From positions 3,534,001 to 3,598,000 of the forward strand of contig OZ244984.1 of assembly GCA_965223125.1 (NCBI GenBank): DNA of 64,000 nucleotides. Reading direction: 5' to 3'. The position numbers and the translations under genes were made by a program. This DNA is from Pacificispira sp965223125 (GTDB taxonomy: Bacteria; Pseudomonadota; Alphaproteobacteria; UBA8366; Aestuariispiraceae). The first letter of the stretch is position 1. Every line of letters starts with the position of its first letter. Under the pieces are notes generated by a model. It searched no databases. It was not told the DNA's origin and was given only the letters and a program-made list of their open reading frames with translations. Positions 24,717 to 33,317 of this stretch are shown here, piece by piece.

Positions 24717-24722
24717 TATAAT
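24717..24722 (+). promoter_or_regulatory. candidate -10 element for dapA
   Basis: An exact TATAAT lies 36 bases before the dapA start codon, in an otherwise gene-free divergent region. No good -35 hexamer stands 16-18 bases upstream (GGCTGT is nearest), so the assignment is tentative. Confidence 0.35.
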
Positions 24723-24758
24723 GCGGATCTTATAAGCAACGCTTCAGGAGTGAGATAA

Positions 24759-25646
24759 ATGCCTGCGATGTTTCGCGGATCGATGACGGCGCTGATCACG
24801 CCCATGCATGAAGATGGATCGGTGGATGAAGCCGGTTTCGCTAAATTCGTGCAGTGGCAGATCGACGAAGGCACGGATGGTGTCATTCCGGTTGGCACGA
24901 CGGGTGAATCCCCGACGCTGTCCCATGATGAGCATCGCCGGGTCATCGATATCGCCATAGAGGTCGCGGGCGGCAAGGTTCCGGTCATTGCCGGTACCGG
25001 GTCGAACAATACGCGCGAGGCGATCAGCCTGACGCGCCACGCCAAGGAAGCCGGAGCGGATGCGGCTCTGATCGTCACGCCTTATTACAACAAGCCGACC
25101 CAGGATGGTCTCTATGCGCATTACGCCGCCATTGCCTCGGCCGTTGATATTCCGATCCTGATCTACAATATACCGGGTCGGAGCGTGATCGACATGTCGG
25201 TCGCGACCATGGCGCGCCTGGCGCAGGATTTTGACAGCATTGTCGGCGTGAAGGATGCTTCCAACGATCTCGCCCGACCCTTGCAGACCCGTGTGACCCT
25301 GGGTGCAGATTTCTGCCAGTTGTCCGGTGAGGATGCGACAATAGCTGCCTTCCTGGCTCAGGGTGGGCATGGCTGCATCTCGGTATCAGCCAATGTTGCC
25401 CCGAAGCTGTGTGCGCAACTGCATGACAGCTGGCAACAGAAGGACTGGGATACGTTCACGGGCGCACGGGATCGGCTGATGCCGATCCATGCGGCGATGT
25501 TCTGCCAGTCATCTCCGGCACCGGCGAAATTCGGTGCCTCGCTTCTGGGCCTGTCCAGCGATGTGGTCCGTCTGCCGCTGGTGACGGCTACGGCGGAGAC
25601 TCGCGCGACAGTGACTGCGGCGATGCAGAGTGCTGGACTGATTTGA
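24759..25646 (+). CDS. dapA: 4-hydroxy-tetrahydrodipicolinate synthase
   Basis: A 295-residue TIM-barrel enzyme condensing pyruvate with L-aspartate semialdehyde in lysine and diaminopimelate synthesis. The Schiff-base lysine is K165 in VGVKDAS. The catalytic Thr lies in GTTGESPTL, the Tyr relay residues in TPYYNKPTQDG and IYNIPGR, and the substrate Arg in the same loop. All match the functional family rather than N-acetylneuraminate lyase or KDG aldolase. The gene is followed 35 bases later by smpB, a common alphaproteobacterial pairing. Confidence 0.95.
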   Translation: MPAMFRGSMTALITPMHEDGSVDEAGFAKFVQWQIDEGTDGVIPVGTTGESPTLSHDEHRRVIDIAIEVAGGKVPVIAGTGSNNTREAISLTRHAKEAGADAALIVTPYYNKPTQDGLYAHYAAIASAVDIPILIYNIPGRSVIDMSVATMARLAQDFDSIVGVKDASNDLARPLQTRVTLGADFCQLSGEDATIAAFLAQGGHGCISVSANVAPKLCAQLHDSWQQKDWDTFTGARDRLMPIHAAMFCQSSPAPAKFGASLLGLSSDVVRLPLVTATAETRATVTAAMQSAGLI

Positions 25647-25681
25647 ACTGATACTACGGACGCTGAGGCGGCGATGAGACC

Positions 25682-26173
25682 ATGGCTGGAAAGGATAAGA
25701 AAAAGAAGGGCTTGATGTCCACGGGAACGATTGCCGTGAACCGTCGCGCACGCCATGATTACGCCATTGAGGAAGAGTTCGAGGCCGGAATGGTCCTGAC
25801 CGGGACTGAGGTCAAGTCGCTGCGCACGGGAACGGTCAACCTGTCGGACGCCTATGCAGCGCCGAAGGGCAATGGGATCTACCTGCACAATCTCTATATC
25901 GGCGAATATTCCCATGCGCCGATGCGCGCCCAGCATGAACCAAAGCGCATTCGGACCCTGCTGCTGCATCGCAAGGAACTGTCGCGGCTGATGGGGTCGG
26001 TCCAGCGGGAGGGCCTGACCCTGATCCCGCTGCGTCTGTATTTCAATAATCGCGGCATTGCCAAGATCGCGCTCGGCCTTGGGCGCGGCAAGCGCGAGGT
26101 CGACAAGCGTCAGGATATCAAGCAGCGGGACTGGGATCGTCGAAAAGCTGGAATCCTGCGGCGTGAAGAGTGA
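25682..26173 (+). CDS. smpB: SsrA-binding protein SmpB
   Basis: A 163-residue SmpB. The first part, IAVNRRARHDYAIEEEFEAG, and VLTGTEVKSLRTGTVNL form the OB-fold core that binds the tmRNA tRNA-like domain. The C-terminal basic tail (KRQDIKQRDWDRRKAGILRR) enters the mRNA channel of stalled ribosomes. It acts in trans-translation. An N-terminal Lys-rich extension (GKDKKKKG) is present, as is common in alphaproteobacteria. The tmRNA gene itself is not in this window. Confidence 0.96.
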   Translation: MAGKDKKKKGLMSTGTIAVNRRARHDYAIEEEFEAGMVLTGTEVKSLRTGTVNLSDAYAAPKGNGIYLHNLYIGEYSHAPMRAQHEPKRIRTLLLHRKELSRLMGSVQREGLTLIPLRLYFNNRGIAKIALGLGRGKREVDKRQDIKQRDWDRRKAGILRREE

Positions 26174-26282
26174 GACGGGATAACGCGCGCCCCTATTTTT
26201 GAAGCGGGCGCAGCGTGGAGAATCTGTGGTTCGTATTATGAGATTCCGGTCAACCGGGACCATGTTGGGGGGAACAGCATCC

Positions 26283-27146
26283 ATGTCCGGCATATTCCTG
26301 TGCCTGCTTTCTGCCGGGTTGCTGGGAATCCAGATACCCCTTGCGAAACTTGCCTATGACAATGGGGCGGACCCGATTGCCTTCGCGATGATCCGTTCCG
26401 TTGGTGCTGCTATTCCGTTTCTGGTCTATGCGCGGATGCGGGGCATGTCGCTGGCCGTTCCCCGCAGCGCCTGGGTCGCGTTCGCCCTGATCACCGGTTC
26501 GACCGTGGCGATTTCCTATGGCTATCTCGGGGCGCTGAATCGCATTCCGGCCAGTCTGGCCGCATTGATATTCTATCTCTATCCGCTGCTTGTGCTGGTG
26601 GTGGGTGCGGTGCAGGCGCGGGAAATACCGGGGCCACGGCGGATCGGGATATTCAGCCTGGCGTTCCTTGGCCTCGCCCTCGTTTTTGGACCGACATTCA
26701 GCGATCTTGATCCTATCGGAATCCTGTTGGGCGTGTTGGCGGCGGTCGGGGCCGCGACCTATTTCGTCGTCGTTCCGGCCGCGACGGCAAAGGCATCCTC
26801 GCTGTTGTTGATGGGATGGACCAATTTTGCCGTCGGACTGATTTTCCTGCCGGGCCTGTTGCTGCTTGACGATGGGTTACCGGTCAATGCATTCGGCTGG
26901 CAGATGTTCTGGATTGCCGCCCTGGTCTATGCCATCGGCCTGGGCCTTACCTATCCGGTTCTGGCGCGCATCGGCTCGGTGAAGGCGGCGATGATCTTCA
27001 ATTTTGAACCGCTGACGATCATCGTGCTATCCGCCGTGCTGCTGGGGGAGGTGCTGACCCCGATCCAGTATGGCGGGGGTGTCGCCGTGCTGATCGCCCT
27101 CGTCCTCGCCAGCGCTCGCAGCGCCGAGGACATGCGCCCTGAGTGA
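26283..27146 (+). CDS. EamA/DMT-family transporter
   Basis: A 287-residue, ten-helix EamA transporter. Repeat 1 has LCLLSAGLLGIQIPLAKLAY and AAIPFLVYARMRG, and AALIFYLYPLLVLVVGAVQA is the typical EamA Pro-Leu segment. Repeat 2 ends with VLLGEVLTPIQYGGGVAVLI. The start is uncertain: an ATG at 26283 begins the first helix directly, while ATGs at 26238 and 26262 would add 7-15 residues. The substrate is unknown. It is separate from smpB by more than 100 bases and from boxC by 199. Confidence 0.85.
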   Translation: MSGIFLCLLSAGLLGIQIPLAKLAYDNGADPIAFAMIRSVGAAIPFLVYARMRGMSLAVPRSAWVAFALITGSTVAISYGYLGALNRIPASLAALIFYLYPLLVLVVGAVQAREIPGPRRIGIFSLAFLGLALVFGPTFSDLDPIGILLGVLAAVGAATYFVVVPAATAKASSLLLMGWTNFAVGLIFLPGLLLLDDGLPVNAFGWQMFWIAALVYAIGLGLTYPVLARIGSVKAAMIFNFEPLTIIVLSAVLLGEVLTPIQYGGGVAVLIALVLASARSAEDMRPE

Positions 27147-27213
27147 AGGGTTGAAGTCCCAGACTTGGTTTCCGGACACTGGACTGTGGATCCTACCTCT
27201 ATCAGCATAAATA

Positions 27214-27227
27214 TGCACTATCTTGCA
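27214..27227. promoter_or_regulatory. TGCA-N6-TGCA site, BzdR/BoxR-like operator
   Basis: The bases TGCACTATCTTGCA read TGCA, six bases, TGCA, exactly the core recognised by the benzoyl-CoA-responsive repressors BzdR and BoxR of Azoarcus as I recall it. It lies upstream of boxC, whose product acts in that pathway, and is preceded by GCATA-AA-TATGC, another small palindrome. Confidence 0.6.
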
Positions 27228-27268
27228 CAATTTAACAGTTTCTATGGGATACCATGCGGTATTTCCCC

Positions 27269-27296
27269 TTGCGTCAATTCAATAATGCACTATAAT
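27269..27296 (+). promoter_or_regulatory. sigma-70 promoter of boxCB
   Basis: TTGCGT (27269-27274) and a perfect TATAAT (27291-27296) are spaced 16 bases apart, about 50 bases before the boxC start codon, in an AT-rich stretch. The -10 element overlaps the second TGCA-type site. Confidence 0.6.
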
Positions 27297-27299
27297 TCA
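27286..27299. promoter_or_regulatory. imperfect second TGCA-type operator overlapping -10
   Basis: TGCACTATAATTCA repeats the first eight bases of the upstream TGCA-N6-TGCA site and ends TTCA in place of TGCA. The centre-to-centre distance to the first site is 72 bp, close to seven helical turns. Binding here would block RNA polymerase. Confidence 0.45.
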
Positions 27300-27345
27300 T
27301 GTCAACTTAGACAAGAAACCTTCAGATGGAATGGGAAGAAGCCTC

Positions 27346-29004
27346 ATGGCCTATGAAAACCTCATCACCTATGACCGCGATCCAGAGACCTACAAGCATT
27401 GGTCGCTGGACGTTGACGGTGAGATCGCGACGCTGACGCTGACCGTGGACGAGGATGGCGGTATCCGTCCTGGATATAAGCTGAAACTGAACTCCTACGA
27501 TCTGGGCGTTGATATGGAACTGCATGATGCGCTGCAGCGCGTGCGGTTTGAGCATCCGACCGTCAAGACCGTGGTCCTGACTTCCGGCCTCGATCGGATG
27601 TTCTGCGCAGGCGCGAATATCTATATGCTGGGCATGTCGACCCATGGCTGGAAGGTGAATTTCTGCAAGTTCACCAATGAAACCCGCAATTCCATGGAAG
27701 ACAGCTCGATACATTCAGGTCTGAAATTCGTTGCCGCCTGTAATGGTGTGACGGCGGGTGGCGGTTATGAAATGGCGCTGGCCTGTGACGAGATTTTCCT
27801 GATCGACGACCGATCTTCCGCTGTCAGCCTGCCTGAAGTGCCGCTGCTGGGCGTGCTGCCTGGGACCGGGGGACTGACCCGTCTGACCGACAAGCGCAAA
27901 ATGCGTCGTGATCTGGCGGATGTGTTCTGCACCTCGACCGAGGGCGTGCGCGGCCAGCGGGCGAAGGAATGGAATCTGGTCGATCACATTGCGCCCAAGC
28001 AGAGCTTCATGGAAAAGGTGAAGGCCCGCGCTGAGGAATTGGCCAAATCCAGCAAGCGGCCAAGCGATGCCACGGGGATCAAAATGAACCCTGTTGCCCG
28101 CGATGTGCGCGACGACGGCTACAGCTATCCCAATGTCGATGTCAGGTTGGATGCCGATGGGCGCACTGTGACGCTGACGGTGAAGGCACCGGATGCGCCG
28201 GTCCCGTCGGATATCGACACAATACTTAAGCAAGGCATGGATTGGTGGCCGTTGGCCATGGCGCGGGAACTGGACGATGCGATCCTGATGCTGCGCACCA
28301 ATCATGAGGAAATCGGCCTCTGGCTGTTGAAGACGGAAGGCGATGCGGCCCGCGTGCTGGAAGCTGACGCGGCGGTCCTGGCCAATCTCAACAACTGGTT
28401 CGTGACCGAAGTTCTTGGCATGATGCGTCGTACATTCGCGCGCCTCGATGTCACCTCACGCAGCCTGTTCGCAGTGATTGAAGAGGGTAGCTGTTTTGCC
28501 GGCAGCCTGCTGGAACTGGCGCTCTGCGCCGACCGCTCCTACATGCTCTCGCTGCCCGACCAGCCCGCGACCCGACCGGTATTGACTCTGGGCGAAATGA
28601 ATTTCGGCCATCTGGTCGAGGTCAACGGCCTGAGCCGCCTCCAGACCCGTTTCATGGCAGAGCCGGATGTACATGACCGCCTGAAACCGATGATTGGTGA
28701 GGAACTGGATGCCGAGTCTGCGGAGCAGGCCGGGCTTGTCACCTTCGCGCCGGACGATCTGGATTGGGATGATGAATTGCGCATTGCCATCGAGGAACGG
28801 GCTGCATTGTCACCGGATGCCCTGACCGGCATGGAGGCGAATCTGCGGTTCGGCGGTCAGGAAACTATGGTCACCAAGGTCTTCGGGAGGCTTTCTGCCT
28901 GGCAGAACTGGATATTCATCCGCCCGAATGCGGTCGGTGAGAAGGGTGCGCTGAAACAGTTCGGCAGCGGTTCGAAAGCGGATTTTGACTGGAAGCGCGT
29001 TTGA
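27346..29004 (+). CDS. boxC: 2,3-epoxybenzoyl-CoA dihydrolase (benzoyl-CoA-dihydrodiol lyase) BoxC
   Basis: A 552-residue crotonase-superfamily enzyme of the length unique to BoxC, about twice an ordinary enoyl-CoA hydratase. The N-terminal crotonase domain has the oxyanion loops FCAGANIYMLGMSTHGWK and ACNGVTAGGGYEMALACDE, then PEVPLLGVLPGTGG. A second crotonase-like half follows, with EEGSCFAGSLLELALCAD. BoxC hydrolytically opens 2,3-epoxybenzoyl-CoA to 3,4-dehydroadipyl-CoA semialdehyde and formate in aerobic benzoate degradation. The ATG at 27346 starts MAYENLITYDRD; the frame has five more upstream codons. boxB follows after 69 bases. Confidence 0.95.
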   Translation: MAYENLITYDRDPETYKHWSLDVDGEIATLTLTVDEDGGIRPGYKLKLNSYDLGVDMELHDALQRVRFEHPTVKTVVLTSGLDRMFCAGANIYMLGMSTHGWKVNFCKFTNETRNSMEDSSIHSGLKFVAACNGVTAGGGYEMALACDEIFLIDDRSSAVSLPEVPLLGVLPGTGGLTRLTDKRKMRRDLADVFCTSTEGVRGQRAKEWNLVDHIAPKQSFMEKVKARAEELAKSSKRPSDATGIKMNPVARDVRDDGYSYPNVDVRLDADGRTVTLTVKAPDAPVPSDIDTILKQGMDWWPLAMARELDDAILMLRTNHEEIGLWLLKTEGDAARVLEADAAVLANLNNWFVTEVLGMMRRTFARLDVTSRSLFAVIEEGSCFAGSLLELALCADRSYMLSLPDQPATRPVLTLGEMNFGHLVEVNGLSRLQTRFMAEPDVHDRLKPMIGEELDAESAEQAGLVTFAPDDLDWDDELRIAIEERAALSPDALTGMEANLRFGGQETMVTKVFGRLSAWQNWIFIRPNAVGEKGALKQFGSGSKADFDWKRV

Positions 29005-29073
29005 GGAATTAAGGAGAGGTCCGGTTGGGGGCGGTCGGATCATCAATTCAGACAAGAAAAGGGAAGAAACGAC

Positions 29074-30501
29074 ATGGCTTCGATCGACTACCAAGAGCGC
29101 ATCCCCAACAATGTTGAACTCAGCACCGACCGCCGCCTGCAACGTGCCCTGGAGCATTGGCAACCGCGTTTCCTCAACTGGTGGACGGAAATGGGTCCGG
29201 AAGGTTTCATGGCTTCCGATGTCTATCTGCGCACCGCCGTTTCGGTCGATGCCAAGGGATGGGCGCATTTCGGTCATGTCAAAATGCCGGAATACCGCTG
29301 GGGTATCTTCCTGGCAGACCGGGAAGAGAACCGCACCATCGGTTTCGGTGACGAGTTTGGCAAATCCGTCTGGCAGGATGTACCCGGCGAACACCGTGCC
29401 GTGCTGCGCAACCTGATCGTCACCCAGGGCGATACCGAGCCCGCATCGGTCGAACAGCAGCGCCTGCTGGGCCAGACCTGCCCGTCACTCTATGACCTGC
29501 GCAACCTGTTCCAGGTCAATGTGGAGGAGGGGCGTCATCTCTGGGCGATGGTCTATCTGCTGCATGCCCATTTCGGTCGGGATGGCCGCGAGCAGGCGGA
29601 AGAATTGCTGATGCGTCATTCCGGTGATGTCGACAATCCACGTATCCTCTCCACCTTCAACGAACCGATCGATGACTGGTTGAGCTTCTTCATGTTCACC
29701 TATTTCACCGACCGCGATGGCAAGTTCCAGCTGAAATGCCTGGCAGAGAGCGCCTTCGATCCGTTGGCGCGCACCTGTCAGTTCATGCTGACCGAAGAAG
29801 CGCATCATATGTTCGTCGGTGAAACCGGTATCGGTCGTATCATCAAGCGGGCGCTTGAGGTGATGCAGGAAACTGGCAGCGACGATCCGGAAATCATTCG
29901 CAAGGCGGGTGCCTTTGATCTGCCGCTGATTCAGCGCTATGTGAATTTCTGGTTCTCTTCCTGCCTCGATTTGTTCGGGTCGGAGAAGTCGTCGAACGCG
30001 GCTAGCTATTTCGCTTCCGGGGTCAAGGGACGTCCGGACGAGGCCCGTTTTGAGGACCATATCTGCGCCGAAAGCACCTTCGATCTAGATGTGCCGAATC
30101 CGAATGGCGGGTCGATGATCGAAACTGTGCCGATGCGCAATGCCATGAATGAGGTTGTGCGTCAGGCCTATATCAAGGATTGCATGGTCGGCCTGACCCG
30201 ATGGAACCGTCTGATCAAGAAGGCCGGTTTCGATTTTGAGATCACCCTGCCGAGCGAACGGTTCCGCCGGTCCATTGGCCCCTGGGCAAATATGACGATG
30301 ACCCCGGACGGCAAGCTGATCTCGCCGGAGGAATACGAACGTCGCAAGACCGAATTCCTGCCGACCGAAGCCGATCGCGCCTATGTGAAGAGCCAGATGA
30401 AGCCGGTCATGGAGCCGGGACGGGTTGCGAGCTGGATTGCCCCGCCGGACCGCGGCATTAACAGCCAGCCGGTGGAATACGAATACGTCCACGTTCACTA
30501 A
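29074..30501 (+). CDS. boxB: benzoyl-CoA 2,3-epoxidase oxygenase subunit BoxB
   Basis: A 475-residue diiron epoxidase. Iron ligands are visible as two ExxH pairs, EEGRH near residues 151-155 and TEEAHHMF near 240-245, plus the glutamates around LKCLAESAFDPL. NNVELSTDRRLQRALEHWQ at the N-terminus and PSLYDLRNLFQVNVEEG are characteristic. BoxB converts benzoyl-CoA to 2,3-epoxybenzoyl-CoA with O2, with electrons from NADPH through the reductase BoxA, which is not encoded here. GGGAAGAAA precedes the ATG. It is the last gene of the boxCB unit and is followed by a strong terminator. Confidence 0.95.
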   Translation: MASIDYQERIPNNVELSTDRRLQRALEHWQPRFLNWWTEMGPEGFMASDVYLRTAVSVDAKGWAHFGHVKMPEYRWGIFLADREENRTIGFGDEFGKSVWQDVPGEHRAVLRNLIVTQGDTEPASVEQQRLLGQTCPSLYDLRNLFQVNVEEGRHLWAMVYLLHAHFGRDGREQAEELLMRHSGDVDNPRILSTFNEPIDDWLSFFMFTYFTDRDGKFQLKCLAESAFDPLARTCQFMLTEEAHHMFVGETGIGRIIKRALEVMQETGSDDPEIIRKAGAFDLPLIQRYVNFWFSSCLDLFGSEKSSNAASYFASGVKGRPDEARFEDHICAESTFDLDVPNPNGGSMIETVPMRNAMNEVVRQAYIKDCMVGLTRWNRLIKKAGFDFEITLPSERFRRSIGPWANMTMTPDGKLISPEEYERRKTEFLPTEADRAYVKSQMKPVMEPGRVASWIAPPDRGINSQPVEYEYVHVH

Positions 30502-30524
30502 AACCCGTAGCACTGTGCACATGC

Positions 30525-30557
30525 AAAGGCCCCCTGAAGAGATCAGGGGGCCTTTTC
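30525..30557 (+). terminator. rho-independent terminator after boxB
   Basis: A perfect 13-bp stem, AAAGGCCCCCTGA against TCAGGGGGCCTTT, with a 5-base loop and a short T tract. It also reads as a terminator from the opposite strand (A tract on the other side), so it can serve the converging regulator gene too. Confidence 0.9.
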
Positions 30558-30583
30558 GTTGGTAGACGTAAGATGAATTCCCG

Positions 30584-31300
30584 TCAGTCCCCGCGGAATT
30601 GCTCGACCATGTCACGCAGCCGATCCGTGTCGGTCAGCAGAAGCACGTTGCCGGTGCGCTTGACCAGGCCCTTGCGGGACAGATCGCTGAGTACCCGGGC
30701 AACGGTTTCGCGGGTGGTGGAGACGCGGCTGGCCATTTCGGAATGGATCGGAACCGGCTCTATCCTCCCGGTGCCGTCATCCTTCATCGTTGGCTTGGCC
30801 AAACGCAGAAGTTCTGCATAGACCCGGTTGTTTGCACCCAGCGTGCTGAGGTCCATGATCCGTTCGACCGAGACGCGGACCATCTGGGTGAGCCGCCGCA
30901 TCAGGGCCAGTGCAACGCTGGGATGCTCAATCAGAACCTGCCTGAATGTCTCGGGTTTCATCATTGCAACAGTTGTATCCGTGACGGCAATGACATTGGC
31001 GGAGCGCGGTTCGCCATCTATGGCTGCCAGTTCTCCGAAGATCGACCCTGCCTTCAGATCGTCGAATGCGATTTCCCGCCCGGATACGGAATAGTTCACA
31101 ACCCGCGCCACACCCCTGACAATGAAAAATATATCCTGCGTATCATCCTTGAAATCGATCATCTGTTCCTGGGGCGAACAGTCGCGCCAGCGGCACCGTG
31201 CTTCGATCTTTTCGCGGGATTCATTCGATAGATCCTTGAAAAGAAAAACATTTGCGAGACTTCTCGCATTCCCTTCAAGCATTGTCCCAACCCCATCCAA
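30584..31300 (-). CDS. CRP/FNR-family transcriptional regulator
   Basis: A 238-residue regulator (232 if the ATG at 31282, MLEGNARSL, is used). The cyclic-nucleotide-binding-like domain (about 20-130) has the phosphate-cassette region GSIFGELAAIDGEPRSANVI. This is close to cAMP-binding consensus (GELAxxxxxxRxA), so cAMP or a similar ligand is plausible. No N-terminal FNR cysteine cluster is seen: only Cys36 and Cys41 in the first part. The C-terminal winged helix has HSEMASRVSTTRETVARVLS as helix-turn-helix. It converges on boxB and is divergent from a sensor kinase. Confidence 0.88.
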   Translation of the reverse strand: MDGVGTMLEGNARSLANVFLFKDLSNESREKIEARCRWRDCSPQEQMIDFKDDTQDIFFIVRGVARVVNYSVSGREIAFDDLKAGSIFGELAAIDGEPRSANVIAVTDTTVAMMKPETFRQVLIEHPSVALALMRRLTQMVRVSVERIMDLSTLGANNRVYAELLRLAKPTMKDDGTGRIEPVPIHSEMASRVSTTRETVARVLSDLSRKGLVKRTGNVLLLTDTDRLRDMVEQFRGD

Positions 31301-31398
31301 CGTAATTTGGTGGCAAACAGTAGCTTAACAATGCATGTAAGGCGAGAGGGTTGTCGCCAAGTGCTTTAAGACTCGTTAGTCTCTATCATAGGATGAGA

Positions 31399-31419
31399 GT
31401 TCGGAAATGCATTCCGAAC
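31399..31419. promoter_or_regulatory. inverted repeat between CRP/FNR gene and kinase gene
   Basis: GTTCGGAA and TTCCGAAC form perfect 8-bp arms around ATGCA in the AT-rich divergent region, about 100 bases from each start codon. It is likely an operator for either gene; the regulator is unknown. Confidence 0.45.
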
Positions 31420-31503
31420 CCTAAAATATTGATCTATCTATGTGTTTTACGAAACTTATCCATATTTTTAACATCTGGTAGAACGGGAAGGCGCTGTGGG
31501 TTC

Positions 31504-33225
31504 ATGGCGGAAGGGCGGACAAGGACGGAGAGGGATTGGCAAACCCTGGGGGTTGTTGCCTTCGCCGCCTTTGTGATTCTGGGGGGACTGGGTGTTACAT
31601 TCTACACCGCTGACGGTTTGGAGCAGCGGGAAAAGGCGGCATGGATTGATCGCGCCCAGGCCGATGCCCGTCGCCTGACCCAATTCGGATCATTGGCCCT
31701 TAATCAGGCCAAGGTGGCGATCTCCGTCATCGCGGAACGGGTTGATGGCGGCAAGGCGCTGCCTGAGGAGCAACTGGAATCGCGGGTGATGCGCGCTGTT
31801 CACCATGCCGACGCGATCACGTTCGAATGGGTGGGATTTGCCCGCCAGGTTTCAGGTGCCGGAGATATGCCAGATTTTCGGGTTGTCCAATCCTATGGGA
31901 AGATCGATTTCCTGGCCGAATCGAAAACCATGGACGGCATGACCCGGTTGAATGATGTCGCGTCGGCGGCGATGGCGCGGGACGGCGATGTCCTGTTGAG
32001 CCGCAGCATTGTCAGGCCGGATGGGCGTATCATGACCGCCATGGCGTCACGGACACGGATCGATGGCGTCGAAGGGGTGATCATCGCCTTGTTCGATCTG
32101 GACGCATTTCTGGAATCCTTCATGGTGACGATAGCCCCGGACGGACTTGTCCTGCGCCTGTCGGAAACATCCGATTCGGGCGGCACAAGACCGATCTATG
32201 GCCCAGCCGTATCTGCGCCTGACACGATTATGACATTCGTCGAAACAGTGCCGCACGGACTTACGACATGGTACTATTCGTGGGATATGTTACCTGTCTA
32301 TGCGGGGGGGCGGGATCGTTCACTCGGCATGCTTGTCCGGCTTGGCGGCGGCGGTCTATTCGTGATGATGGGGATCCTGATCGCGGTGCTGCTGCAGGTG
32401 AACCACCGGATATCATCGGCGGTGCGGCGTCGGACTGAGGAACTTGCGCGGGCACGGGATCAGGCAGAGATCGCAAATCGTTCCAAATCCGAGTTTCTGG
32501 CCAATATGAGCCATGAATTGCGGACGCCCCTGAACTCAGTGATCGGTTTTGCTGAAATACTGGAATCCCAGGTGATGGGTCCGGAAAGTTGGGAGCGGTA
32601 TCGCGACTATGCGACGGATATCCGGCAAAGTGGTCGTCATCTCCTCTCCCTGATCAATGATATCCTGGATCTTTCGAAGGCAGAGGCCGGGCATCTGCAA
32701 CTGGATGAGGCCTTTGTGTCGCCGGAGTCTGTCATTGAAGCGGCGGTGCGCCTGATCCATGAACGTGCCCGCAATTCGGGTCTGGAAATCGGGATCGAAG
32801 TCGAGGATCCGGCTATCCTGCTGCGGTGTGACGAGCGTCGCGTGAAGCAGATTCTGCTCAATCTTCTGTCCAATGCGATCAAGTTCACGCCTCGGGGAGG
32901 ATCCATTCGCGTCGGCGCGACCGGTACGCAGACGGGGGGCCTCATCCTGTATGTTTCGGATACCGGGATCGGCATGCGGAAGGAGGAGATTCCCCTGGCA
33001 TTAACTAAGTTTCAGCAACTTGACGCACCTCCCGGCGGTGATCTGACCGGCACCGGCCTTGGCTTACCTTTGGCAGAGAATCTGGCTCGGCTGCATGGCG
33101 CCAGTCTGGAAATCGATTCCGAACGAGGACGAGGAACCACTGTTTCGATTCATTTCCTGTCGGATCGCATCGGACATGCGTCAGATGTGCTGCATACCCC
33201 TCGACGGGACAAAGTCGGCAATTGA
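31504..33225 (+). CDS. membrane sensor histidine kinase
   Basis: A 573-residue kinase. Two membrane helices at about 17-36 and 279-299 enclose a periplasmic sensor domain of about 240 residues resembling CHASE-type domains (contains EWVGFARQVSGAG and SIVRPDGRIMTAM). The cytoplasmic part has the HisKA box with H337 in SHELRTPLN, then an ATPase domain: N box NLLSNAIKFTP, G1 DTGIGM, G2 GTGLGL. No receiver domain or response regulator gene is adjacent. MAEGRTRTERDW at 31504 is the likely start; the frame extends 51 codons into the AT-rich promoter region. Confidence 0.9.
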   Translation: MAEGRTRTERDWQTLGVVAFAAFVILGGLGVTFYTADGLEQREKAAWIDRAQADARRLTQFGSLALNQAKVAISVIAERVDGGKALPEEQLESRVMRAVHHADAITFEWVGFARQVSGAGDMPDFRVVQSYGKIDFLAESKTMDGMTRLNDVASAAMARDGDVLLSRSIVRPDGRIMTAMASRTRIDGVEGVIIALFDLDAFLESFMVTIAPDGLVLRLSETSDSGGTRPIYGPAVSAPDTIMTFVETVPHGLTTWYYSWDMLPVYAGGRDRSLGMLVRLGGGGLFVMMGILIAVLLQVNHRISSAVRRRTEELARARDQAEIANRSKSEFLANMSHELRTPLNSVIGFAEILESQVMGPESWERYRDYATDIRQSGRHLLSLINDILDLSKAEAGHLQLDEAFVSPESVIEAAVRLIHERARNSGLEIGIEVEDPAILLRCDERRVKQILLNLLSNAIKFTPRGGSIRVGATGTQTGGLILYVSDTGIGMRKEEIPLALTKFQQLDAPPGGDLTGTGLGLPLAENLARLHGASLEIDSERGRGTTVSIHFLSDRIGHASDVLHTPRRDKVGN

Positions 33226-33317
33226 AACCCGTCCAGTAAAGACCGTATAGTGCGCGGCATACGCCCAGAGCCGGGACAGTCGGCAGGGTGGTTCACGAAA
33301 ACAGGGATGGGTGCCAG

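Noticed and set aside
26188..26212. Possible terminator after smpB (GCGCCC and GGGCGC)
   Set aside because: The stem is only 6 bp and the loop 13 bases, with the T run in the loop, so it is not a convincing terminator.
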